Assembly: GCA_964404765.1 (NCBI GenBank)
Contig: CAYOLL010000108.1
Coordinates: forward strand, 1 to 20,865
Reading direction: 5' to 3'
DNA length: 20,865 bases
Source: CAYOLL01 sp964404765 [NCBI: uncultured Gemmatimonadota bacterium]
Lineage (GTDB): Bacteria; 4572-55
Shown: one piece after another, positions 8,455 to 15,062 of the stretch
Position numbering within the stretch: the first letter of the stretch is position 1
Layout of the letters: every line of letters begins with the position of its first letter
Translations under genes and position numbers: made by a program
Notes under the pieces: model-generated
Database searches by the model: none
What the model was told of the DNA's origin: nothing
What the model saw: the letters and a program-made list of their open reading frames with translations, nothing else

Positions 8455-8711
8455 ACGAACTACAAGTGCCGAGTTTTAAAACTGTTGACGAGGAAGCTGA
8501 ATACTGGGACAATTTAGACACGGCGGATTACATGCCGGATGATGACCAGTGGTTTCAGCTTGAGACGCCGCTCAAACGGGCGATTAAAGTGGCCATTCTG
8601 CCGGAAATTGCCACGGCCTTGATTGAGCGGGCGCACGCTCAACACGTGTCGGTTGAAACATTGGTGAATGTGTTGTTGATGGAGAAGATGCACGTAACCG
8701 CAGGTGCCTGA
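8451..8711 (+). CDS. BrnA/CopG-like antitoxin
   Basis: The protein is 86 residues and its ATG overlaps the toxin stop. The N-terminal half is acidic with the PSFKTVDEEAEYWDNLDTAD signature common in CopG/BrnA-type antitoxins. The C-terminal half (KRAIKVAILPEIATALIERA, then HVSVETLVNVLLMEK) looks like a ribbon-helix-helix DNA-binding segment. It should bind and silence the upstream toxin and repress the operon. The TGA stop lies right at the start of prpD-tail copy R2, so the cassette ends exactly where the repeat begins. Confidence 0.78.
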   Translation: MNELQVPSFKTVDEEAEYWDNLDTADYMPDDDQWFQLETPLKRAIKVAILPEIATALIERAHAQHVSVETLVNVLLMEKMHVTAGA

Positions 8712-8796
8712 GAAATCCATCCTGAGCATGGATGAGTTCAAGACCGTCCATGCGTTTATGAGCACGATGGTGATGGATTGTGCGGCGGGGCATTGA
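8712..8796 (+). repeat. prpD 3'-end repeat, copy R2
   Basis: Read in the prpD frame this gives EKSILSMDEFKTVHAFMSTM then VMDCAAGH and a stop, against KEAIWSVEDFKTVNAFMATT then VMDCAPVSH at the real gene end. The match covers about 26 codons. Differences are conservative (V/M, E/D, D/E, A/S) or synonymous, so the sequence probably evolved as functional protein before being separated from its gene. Confidence 0.85.
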
Positions 8797-8809
8797 CTCT
8801 TATTGGCAA

Positions 8810-8846
8810 GATAGACACCACCGTTGCGGTGGTGCCTATCTTTTTT
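8810..8846 (+). terminator. Rho-independent terminator after copy R2
   Basis: GATAGACACCACCG pairs with CGGTGGTGCCTATC (one A/C mismatch) around TTG and is followed by six T. It would end the toxin-antitoxin transcript after reading through R2. Confidence 0.85.
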
Positions 8847-8900
8847 GTTGATCGGGTTCAAAGCGTTGAATTTTAACCTTGTAATGAAAGGGATCGCAGT

Positions 8901-9206
8901 ATGTTGATGCGAATGATGGTGTTGTTTTGTTTAATTTTTTTAATCACGTCTTGTTCATTACCCGTGTCTGTCGATAGTATTGGGGAAAAGAATGCTGAGA
9001 AAATTGAAGGGTTGATTAAGAAATACGATGTAAAAAGAGTTTGTGTAGAAGTTGGTGATGCAAGCCCGCGCTGTTTTGAGGATGGAGATTTTGAAGTCAA
9101 GGGATTCTACCTCGTCTGTAACTGGTTTGATAATAAAATATTCTACGATCTAAACTCTTTAATTTCGATTGAGGTAGAGCAGGGGTTTTTGAGTCTAACG
9201 TTTTAA
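8901..9206 (+). CDS. Small hypothetical lipoprotein
   Basis: The protein is 101 residues and not recognised. It starts with a hydrophobic stretch ending in the lipobox L-I-T-S-Cys18, so it should be lipidated and membrane-anchored. The mature part contains a V-K-R-V-C-V-E-V-G strand and two further cysteines, but no domain was identified. An AAAGGGA lies ~10 bases upstream of the ATG; further ATGs at codons 3, 5 and 6 leave the exact start uncertain. The gene is visibly AT-richer than the neighbouring prpD and cyclase genes, suggesting recent acquisition. It sits alone between prpD-tail copies R2 and R3. Confidence 0.6.
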   Translation: MLMRMMVLFCLIFLITSCSLPVSVDSIGEKNAEKIEGLIKKYDVKRVCVEVGDASPRCFEDGDFEVKGFYLVCNWFDNKIFYDLNSLISIEVEQGFLSLTF

Positions 9207-9237
9207 GTTTAAGATAGTTTGACAAGCACAGCGTACT

Positions 9238-9305
9238 AAGGAACCCATTGAGGTATGGGAAAGACGATCAACGCCTTTATGAGCACGACGGTGATGGATT
9301 GTTAA
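9238..9305 (+). repeat. prpD 3'-end repeat, copy R3
   Basis: Positions 9261-9305 read KTINAFMSTTVMDC and stop in the prpD frame. The preceding bases read K-E-P-I-E-V-W-E in a shifted frame, matching the upstream prpD tail K-E-A-I-W-S-V-E. This is therefore a damaged copy with a small indel and an early TAA. Confidence 0.75.
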
Positions 9306-9312
9306 TGCAAAA

Positions 9313-9345
9313 AGACCTGACAGGTTTCCAAAACCTGTCAGGTCT
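9313..9345. repeat. Perfect palindromic repeat AGACCTGACAGGTTT
   Basis: Exact 15-bp arms surround a CCA loop between copy R3 and the next gene. It lacks a T-run and is more likely a dispersed palindromic repeat of the ACCTGTCAGGT type than a terminator. Confidence 0.75.
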
Positions 9346-9365
9346 GCACTGAAAAGGAGATTACC

Positions 9366-9593
9366 GTGCACAACGCTTTTGTGACCACCGGACATCTCAC
9401 AAAATCCAATATGATTTTGCTGGACGAAAGCCTGCCCGCCGATCTGGATTTTGTTAAAATTATTATCGAGCCAATTCAAATACTCAAAAAGAAGAACGGC
9501 CACAGACGAAAGCTGGGCCTGCTCAAAGGGAAAATTCGGTTGGCGGATGATTTTGACGCGCCGTCGGATGATTTTAACGAGTACATGTGCTGA
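9366..9593 (+). CDS. Orphan VapB/DUF2281-like antitoxin
   Basis: The protein is 75 residues with a GTG start at 9366 behind AAAAGGAG (9352-9359). The end, RKLGLLKGKIRLADDFDAPS then DDFNEYM, is the conserved tail of small antitoxins paired with PIN-domain (VapC) toxins, where this segment wraps the toxin. The N-terminal half would carry the DNA-binding or dimerisation part. No toxin gene follows. Just after the stop, one frame reads A-D-T-H-A-C-F-L (9589-9612), resembling the first residues of a PIN toxin (L-L-D-T-H-A-F-L). The partner was therefore probably deleted to its first few codons. The family assignment is moderate. Confidence 0.6.
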   Translation: MHNAFVTTGHLTKSNMILLDESLPADLDFVKIIIEPIQILKKKNGHRRKLGLLKGKIRLADDFDAPSDDFNEYMC

Positions 9594-9620
9594 TACTCAT
9601 GCCTGCTTCTTAAAAAGCAA
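9585..9620 (+). pseudogene. Possible vapC (PIN toxin) 5' remnant
   Basis: An ATG at 9585 overlaps the antitoxin stop, as is usual for vapB-vapC. One base out of frame follows D-T-H-A-C-F-L (9592-9612), matching the PIN N-terminal D-T-H motif that supplies the first catalytic Asp. The rest of the toxin is absent, replaced by the methyltransferase leader. Confidence 0.35.
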
Positions 9621-9642
9621 ATCTAACCTAAGGGAGACGTAC

Positions 9643-10302
9643 ATGCAAACAAACGCCGAAAATCTCAAAGGTTACAACACCATTGCCCGTCGCTACGCCG
9701 GTGATCCGCTGGAAGAAGACGACCCGCTCATGCGCAAGCAGGTCCGCCAATTGCTGCTGGATCGCATTCCCGGCAAAAAGTTGCTGGAGATCGGCTGCGG
9801 GCCGGGCACAGACAGCTATTACTTTGATCAGGCCGGCTTGGACGTGACAGCCACGGACTTTTCGCCGGAATTTGTCCAAATTGTCCGCGAGCGCTATCCG
9901 CATCTGACCGTGCGGCAGATGGATATGACCCTACCAGATTTGCCACCAGCCAGCTTTGATGGCATCTACGGCTTTGCCTGTTTCATTCATTTACCGCGAC
10001 AGTTGTCCGATCAGACCTTGTCCGGCTTGCGACAATTGCTAAAGCCCGGTGGGATTCTATTGCTACAACTCATTAAATCCACCAAAGTCGCCGAGTACAT
10101 CATTCCCAATTGGGGCGGCGTCGAGAACAATCCGATGTTGTTTACCTGTTATGACGAATCGGATATTCAACAGCGATTCATTCAGGCTGGGTTTGAGCGA
10201 ATTGAGTTTCACGACCCGATTGAATCCGAAGCGTATAAAAGCTTGCCGCGATTGGTGGAACGGGGCATCAGCGGATATCAGGTGATTGGCTGGGCTGTTT
10301 AA
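9643..10302 (+). CDS. Class I SAM-dependent methyltransferase
   Basis: The protein is 219 residues. The ATG at 9643 follows AGGGAG (9631-9636); the reading frame is open upstream but that part overlaps the antitoxin gene. Motif I is LLEIGCGPGTDS (~47-58), the acidic residue after strand 2 is Asp72 in ATDFSPEF, and Asp94 in RQMDM is the adenine-contacting position. A G-F-A-C-F-I-H-L-P segment (motif post-II type) and L-K-P-G-G follow. The fold is Methyltransf_11/25-like, cytosolic, with unknown acceptor substrate. The gene ends the third cassette, and nine bases after its stop the prpD-tail copy R4 starts. Confidence 0.88.
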   Translation: MQTNAENLKGYNTIARRYAGDPLEEDDPLMRKQVRQLLLDRIPGKKLLEIGCGPGTDSYYFDQAGLDVTATDFSPEFVQIVRERYPHLTVRQMDMTLPDLPPASFDGIYGFACFIHLPRQLSDQTLSGLRQLLKPGGILLLQLIKSTKVAEYIIPNWGGVENNPMLFTCYDESDIQQRFIQAGFERIEFHDPIESEAYKSLPRLVERGISGYQVIGWAV

Positions 10303-10310
10303 CGTGCTGC

Positions 10311-10420
10311 TTGGAGGATTTCAAGACCGTCCATGCGTTTATGGCCACGACGGTGATGGATTGCGCACCGGTTGGGAATTTATTTTTGACTGCAAGAAAT
10401 CCACTTTTCGCACAAAGCGA
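10311..10420 (+). repeat. prpD 3'-end repeat, copy R4, with trailing hairpin remnant
   Basis: In the prpD frame, 10311-10375 reads LEDFKTVHAFMATTVMDCAP, then V-G and onward open to a TAA. It is the copy closest to R1 in protein sequence (MATTVMDCAPV). Similarity continues past the stop position into a degraded form of the hairpin that follows the intact gene (ATTTTT, then AGAAATCCACTTTTCGCA). Confidence 0.8.
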
Positions 10421-10452
10421 GACACCGCTCCGATAACACCAGAAAGATTCCC

Positions 10453-13400
10453 ATGAATGCCTTACACCCGTATATTCCACAAGATAGATTGCGCGCCTTA
10501 TCCCGCGGCGAGTCCTTGCCCGACCGAACGACCGGCGCGGCCCTGTTTGCCGACATCTCTGGCTTCACGCCCTTGACCGAAAAGCTGACGCAGGAACTGG
10601 GCCAGCGGCGCGGCATCGAAGAATTGACCCGGCAGATCAACGCCGTCTATGATGCGCTGATCGGGGCCATCGAGGCGCGCGGCGGCAGCGTCATCAGCTT
10701 TGCCGGGGACGCGATTACCTGCTGGTTTGATGAGGCAATTAGGAATGAAGAGTTAGGAATTAAGAATGAGGCGCAGCTTGCGTCATTCCGGGCGGTTGCC
10801 GCGGCATTGCAAATGCAAGCGGCCATGACCGCCTTTCCCCAATTGGGCTTGAAAGTTGCCGTGACGACTGGCCCGGCCCGGCGGTTTGTCGCCGGCGATC
10901 CGGCGATTCAGTTGCTCGATACCATCGCCGGGGTCACGATTGCCCGCTTAGCCGTCGCCGAACATCTGGCCGCCCGCGGCGAGGTCGTGATAGACACAGC
11001 GACGGCTACTGCGCTGGCCGAGGCCGTTGAAATCCGCGAATGGCGTACAGACTCCGACACGCAAGAACGCTTCGCCGCCATAAACCGGTTAACCGTTGAT
11101 AGTGAAGAGTTAATAGTGAAGGATGATCCGTCTTCACTACTAACTACTAACTCTTCACTATTAACTGCGGAAACGCTTCGCCCCTGGATTTTGCCCGCCA
11201 TTTATGAACGCGAGCAGAGCGGACACGGCTCGTTTTTGACCGAACTGCGCCCGGCGGTGGCGCTCTTTTTGCGTTTTATCGGCCTGGATTACGACGGCGA
11301 CGCGCAGGCCGGGGAAAAATTAGATGGACTGATACGCCGGATGCAAGCGGTCTTTGATCGTTACGACGGGACGCTCTTGGATTTGATTATCGGCGACAAG
11401 GGCAGCTACATCTACGCCGTCTTTGGCGCGCCGACGGCTCATGAAGATGACGCCCACCGGGCGGTGAAAGCCGCCCTGGCCTTGCGCGAAGCGACGCGAA
11501 TAATCCCCGATTTAGCCCCGGTGCAGATGGGTCTGAGCCGGGGGACGGTGCGGACGGGTGCGTATGGCGGCACGACCCGGCGTACGTATGGCGTTCTGGG
11601 CGATGATGTGAACTTAGCCGCCCGATTGATGCAGGCCGCCACGCCCGGCAAAATTTTGATCAGCGAGTCCATCCACAGAGCGACGAACTATCATTTCCAT
11701 TTTGCGCCGCAGTCGCCGCTGACCGTAAAAGGCAAAGCCGCCCCGCTGACCGTCTTTACCGTCACCGACGAGCGCCAACACCGGGCGATTCGGTTGCAGG
11801 AACCGACCTATGCCCTGCCGATGGTGGGACGCACGCATGAATTGCAGACCATCACGGAAAAATTGACGTTGGCGGCGGCTGGCAAAAGCCAAGTCATAGG
11901 CATCATCGCCGACGCGGGCATGGGCAAATCACGCTTAGTCGCCGAAGTGATTCGCGCGGCGCGTAAACTGGGCTTCGTCGGGTACGGCGGCGCGTGTCAA
12001 TCGGATGCGGTCAACACGCCGTACCAGACCTGGAAATCTATCTGGCAGGCGTTCTTTGATGTTGACCCTGAACACACGTTGACGGAACAAATGCGCTTGC
12101 TCGAAGGCGAGATTGGAGACCACGCGCCGGAGCGGGTGAACGCCATGCCGCTGTTAAATGTCGTGTTGAATTTGAACATCCCCGACAACGAATTCACGAA
12201 AACGCTCGAGCCGCAGTATCGCAAGAGCGCGTTGCGGGCGTTGCTCGAAGACTGTTTGCGGGCGGCGGCGCAGGATGAACCGTTGCTCATCGTTATCGAA
12301 GATTTGCATTGGATTGACGCGCTCTCGCATGATCTGCTGGAAGACCTGGCACGGGCGTTGAGCGACAGTCGGGTGTGCTTTGTGCTGGCCTATCGTCCGC
12401 CCCAACTGGCGCGGATTGCCGCTCCGCGTCTGGAGGCCTTGCCGAACTTCACCAAAATCGAACTGCATGACTTGAATCACGCCGAAGCCGAACAAGCCAT
12501 CCGCGCCAAACTGGCCCAATTGTATCCGGCCCGGGGCGGCGCTTTGCCGAGCGGCCTGGTTGACAAACTGATGGCGCGTGCCCAGGGTAACCCGTTCTAT
12601 CTGGAAGAGCTGCTCAACTATTTGCATGACCGCCAGATTGACCCGGCCAATTTAGACAAGATTGAACTGCCCGACAGTCTGCATTCGCTGATCCTCAGCC
12701 GTATTGACCGGCTGCTTGAGCACGAAAAAATCACCCTGCGCGTGGCGAGCATCGTCGGGCGGCTTTTCCGCGCCGAGTGGCTGACCGGCTATTACCCCGA
12801 CCTGGGCGAATTGCCGATAGTAAAGACCGATTTGGAGCAGTTGGCGGATTTGGACATCACCCCGCGCGATGCGCCGGAGCCGGAGCTGATGTATCTGTTT
12901 CGGCATATCGTCACCCACGAGGTCACGTATGAAACTCTGCCTTTCGCCACTCGCGCCCGGCTGCACGAGCAGTTGGCCGGTTATTTGGAAGCGACCTATC
13001 CCGACGCGCTGCCGTTGGACGCCTTGGCCTTCCATTATGGACGCAGTGATAACACCGCCAAACAGCGTGAATATTTCCAGCAGGCGGGTGAGGCGGCGCA
13101 GGCGGCGTATGCCAATGAAACCGCATTAGAACATTATGCGCGGTTGTTGCCCCTGTTGGGGGAAGTTAGCGTGCAAACCGAGATTCGGCTGAAGCGCGGC
13201 GCAGTGTTGGAATTAACTGGGCAATGGAGCGAAGCCGAGGCGGAGAACCGGGCCGCGTTGGCGCTGGCAGAAACGGTCGCGGACCCCGCCCTCCGCGCGC
13301 ATTGCCACAAGGCATTGGGCGTGTTGTTGCGTCTACGCGGTGAGTATGCCGCCGCGCTGCATTGGTTAACCCAGGCGCACGCGGGCTTGACGACGGTGGC

Positions 13401-14643
13401 GGAGTCCGCCGAATTGGCGTGGACGCACATTGAACTTGGTAAAGTTTGGGTGCTACAAGGCGAGTATGGGCGCGCGCGACAAGAAACCGAAGCGGGCTTG
13501 GCGCAGGCGCAGGCCTTGGGTAATCAATCCGCCATCGCGGAAGCCCTCAAAGACCTGGGGCAGCTGGCCTGGGCGCAGGCTGACCATGCGACCGCGCGGG
13601 CTTTGTATGAACAAGGGCTGGCCTTGTATCGGGCCTTGGGGGCAAAACGGGAAACCACCAATGTGCTGGCGGGGCTGGGGAATGTGGCGCTCTCCCAAGG
13701 CGATTATGGGGCGGCGCGGGCCTTGTATGGCGAGAGTCTGGCCTTATATCGGGAGATGGGGGCAAAACCGGGCATCGCCGCGATGCTGGGCCGCCTGGCG
13801 ACGACGGCCCTATACCAAGGCGACCTTGGCACGGGGCAGGCGTTGCTGTTGGAACAACTGGTGCTGGCGCAGGAGATGGGCGATAAGCTGGGCGTGGTCG
13901 GGGTCCTCAATGGGTTAGGGAATATAGCGTTTAATCTGGGAAATTTGGCGGCGGCGCGCACGCGGCTCGAAGAAAGCTTGGCGCTCAGTCGCGCCTTGGG
14001 AGATAAGCACGCCGTGGCGCTGGTGCTGGGGAACGTCGGGAATGTGGCGCGCGTTCAAGGCGAGATTGCCATCGCGCGGGCCTGGTTCGATGAAAGCTTG
14101 GCGCTGCGGCGGGAGATGGGCGAAAAAAGCGGCATCGCCGATGCGCTCGGCAACCTGGCGGATATAGCGGCAGAACAGCAAGATTACGCCCAAGCGCTGG
14201 CATTGCACACCGAGAGTCTGCAACTCTTCCGAGAACTCGGCGAGAAACGCGGCATTGCGGGCGCGCTCAATAATGTGGGGATTGTCGCGGTGGCGCAAAG
14301 CGATTATGCGCTGGCGCGGACCGTGCATCGGGAGAGCCTGACGCTGAGCCAGGCATTTGGCGGCAATTTGTTGTTGGCATATAACTTGGCGGGGTTAGCG
14401 GCGGTAGCCTTGGGGGAGGGCGCTCCTCAACGCACGGCCCAGTTGGCGGCGGTGGTGGAAATGTTGCAGAACACAACCAAAAACACCCTGGAGTTGGGTG
14501 AACGCCGCAAGTTTGAGCGCGTGCTGGAGGCCACGCGAGCGGCGCTGGGGGAAGACTCTTTTGCGACCGCGTGGGCGGATGGTGAAAAGATGACGCTGGA
14601 GGAAGCCGTAGCCTTCGCCTTAAAAGAATCCAAGCCCCGATGA
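10453..14643 (+). CDS. Tandem class III adenylate/guanylate cyclase - NTPase - TPR protein (soluble adenylyl cyclase-like), paralog 1
   Basis: The protein is 1396 residues with no signal or membrane segment. Cyclase domain C1 (~20-200) has both metal aspartates, Asp34 (FADISGFT) and Asp86 (FAGDAITCWF), but lacks the Asn/Arg pair. Domain C2 (~265-440) lacks the first metal Asp yet keeps Asn387 and Arg391 in GDDVNLAARLM. One complete active site at the C1:C2 interface is therefore expected, as in mammalian ADCY10, which has the same order of domains. An NTPase module follows: Walker A GIIADAGMGKS (483-493) and Walker B LLIVIEDLHWID around Asp617. Residues 923-1322 are ten exact 40-residue TPR units. 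Two palindromic repeats are translated within it (residues ~95-106 and ~215-238). It likely makes cAMP or cGMP in response to a ligand sensed by the TPR/NTPase part. Confidence 0.88.
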   Translation: MNALHPYIPQDRLRALSRGESLPDRTTGAALFADISGFTPLTEKLTQELGQRRGIEELTRQINAVYDALIGAIEARGGSVISFAGDAITCWFDEAIRNEELGIKNEAQLASFRAVAAALQMQAAMTAFPQLGLKVAVTTGPARRFVAGDPAIQLLDTIAGVTIARLAVAEHLAARGEVVIDTATATALAEAVEIREWRTDSDTQERFAAINRLTVDSEELIVKDDPSSLLTTNSSLLTAETLRPWILPAIYEREQSGHGSFLTELRPAVALFLRFIGLDYDGDAQAGEKLDGLIRRMQAVFDRYDGTLLDLIIGDKGSYIYAVFGAPTAHEDDAHRAVKAALALREATRIIPDLAPVQMGLSRGTVRTGAYGGTTRRTYGVLGDDVNLAARLMQAATPGKILISESIHRATNYHFHFAPQSPLTVKGKAAPLTVFTVTDERQHRAIRLQEPTYALPMVGRTHELQTITEKLTLAAAGKSQVIGIIADAGMGKSRLVAEVIRAARKLGFVGYGGACQSDAVNTPYQTWKSIWQAFFDVDPEHTLTEQMRLLEGEIGDHAPERVNAMPLLNVVLNLNIPDNEFTKTLEPQYRKSALRALLEDCLRAAAQDEPLLIVIEDLHWIDALSHDLLEDLARALSDSRVCFVLAYRPPQLARIAAPRLEALPNFTKIELHDLNHAEAEQAIRAKLAQLYPARGGALPSGLVDKLMARAQGNPFYLEELLNYLHDRQIDPANLDKIELPDSLHSLILSRIDRLLEHEKITLRVASIVGRLFRAEWLTGYYPDLGELPIVKTDLEQLADLDITPRDAPEPELMYLFRHIVTHEVTYETLPFATRARLHEQLAGYLEATYPDALPLDALAFHYGRSDNTAKQREYFQQAGEAAQAAYANETALEHYARLLPLLGEVSVQTEIRLKRGAVLELTGQWSEAEAENRAALALAETVADPALRAHCHKALGVLLRLRGEYAAALHWLTQAHAGLTTVAESAELAWTHIELGKVWVLQGEYGRARQETEAGLAQAQALGNQSAIAEALKDLGQLAWAQADHATARALYEQGLALYRALGAKRETTNVLAGLGNVALSQGDYGAARALYGESLALYREMGAKPGIAAMLGRLATTALYQGDLGTGQALLLEQLVLAQEMGDKLGVVGVLNGLGNIAFNLGNLAAARTRLEESLALSRALGDKHAVALVLGNVGNVARVQGEIAIARAWFDESLALRREMGEKSGIADALGNLADIAAEQQDYAQALALHTESLQLFRELGEKRGIAGALNNVGIVAVAQSDYALARTVHRESLTLSQAFGGNLLLAYNLAGLAAVALGEGAPQRTAQLAAVVEMLQNTTKNTLELGERRKFERVLEATRAALGEDSFATAWADGEKMTLEEAVAFALKESKPR
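10736..10770. repeat. In-frame simple repeat inside cyclase 1, site 1
   Basis: An AT-rich run of tandem TTAGGAAT/GAAGAG-type units codes for R-N-E-E-L-G-I-K-N-E in the loop after C-W-F-D of the C1 domain. It is foreign to the surrounding GC-rich codon use, and paralog 2 has a different repeat at the same place. Confidence 0.7.
11090..11166. repeat. In-frame inverted repeat inside cyclase 1, site 2
   Basis: AGTGAAGAGTTAATAGTGAAG (one arm, 11101-11121) mirrors CTTCACTACTAACTACTAAC and CTTCACTATTAACT (11132-11165). It is translated as D-S-E-E-L-I-V-K-D and S-S-L-L-T-T-N-S-S-L-L in the linker between the cyclase domains, just before LRPWILPAIYERE. Confidence 0.75.
13219..14418 (+). repeat. Ten 120-bp (40-residue) TPR units in cyclase 1
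   Basis: Units run without gaps at residues 923-1322, each exactly 40 residues, with the pattern G-[DE]-[YL]-x-x-A-R-x-x-x-E-S-L-A-L then R-x-[ML]-G and G-I-A-x-x-L-x-x-L-G-x-[VI]-A. They resemble kinesin-light-chain-type TPRs (TPR_12). The regularity suggests growth by unit duplication. Paralog 2 has a much less regular region here. Confidence 0.85.
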
Positions 14644-14667
14644 AACACCTTCATCAATTTACGGATA

Positions 14668-14898
14668 ATGAAGGCTATGCCGCGCGCCATTCTCCATCTC
14701 GACCTCGACGCTTTCTTCTGCGCTGTTGAAGAATTGCTTGACCCTGCGTTGGCCGGTCTGCCGTTTGCCGTCGGGGGCGCGGCCAACGAACGCGGCGTGT
14801 TGGCTACGGCCTCCTATGCCGCTCGGCAATTTGGCGTGCACTCGGCCATGCCCGTGTGGGATCGGGAGATTAGTTTACGGTTGACGGTGAAGCGATAG
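14668..14898 (+). pseudogene. dinB: dinB (DNA polymerase IV) 5' fragment
   Basis: Codons from the ATG at 14677 read [20 protein letters not shown], then [10 protein letters not shown] and [21 protein letters not shown]. This is the start of a Y-family polymerase, including the first catalytic Asp and the steric-gate Phe. After about 62 codons similarity stops (V-W-D-R-E-I-S-L) and the frame soon ends. The rest of the palm (second D-E pair), thumb and little finger domains are missing, so this is a non-functional relic of about one-sixth of the gene. It lies 34 bases after the cyclase 1 stop and marks a deletion or insertion junction in the cyclase array. Confidence 0.85.
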
Positions 14899-14940
14899 GA
14901 TGGCGGTATACTCGCTGGAAATTGATTCGCATATCCCCGC

Positions 14941-14967
14941 GTAACTCAAAGTGGCACTTTTAGTTAC
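14941..14967. repeat. 27-nt palindrome GTAACT...AGTTAC
   Basis: GTAACT-C-AAAGTG-G-CACTTT-T-AGTTAC is symmetrical apart from one central base and one mismatch pair. It sits between the dinB fragment and the cyclase-tail remnant, with no T-run. It may be a dispersed palindromic repeat or a transcription-factor site. Confidence 0.55.
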
Positions 14968-14983
14968 GATTTAGGACAAACCG

Positions 14984-15062
14984 ATCGCCCGTTGCCGATG
15001 GGTTGAAGCAAGACGAGACATTGGATTAGAATACAACCCTACAGGAGTTATTGAAAAAATGA
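14984..15062 (+). pseudogene. C-terminal remnant of a lost third cyclase gene
   Basis: In one frame 14996-15062 reads D-G-L-K-Q-D-E-T-L-D-stop-N-T-T-L-Q-E-L-L-K-K-stop. The intact end of the downstream cyclase reads A-G-M-K-A-G-A-A-L-D-W-D-T-T-I-Q-E-L-L-K-K-stop. The Trp codon has become TAG; within L-Q-E-L-L-K-K the base changes are synonymous or give I/L. The remnant's stop TGA overlaps the ATG of the next cyclase (ATGA at 15059-15062). An extra cyclase gene therefore once stood directly upstream and was deleted except for its tail. Confidence 0.8.

Noticed and set aside
8022-10420. Integron-type gene cassettes with attC sites
   Set aside because: The repeats separating the cassettes are coding tails of prpD without attC core sites (RYYYAAC/GTTRRRY pairs at the right spacing), and no integron integrase is present.
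13219-14418. Regular 120-bp periodicity, considered as a CRISPR-like or satellite array
   Set aside because: The period is exactly 40 codons and every unit reads as a TPR; there are no spacers. It is a protein repeat.
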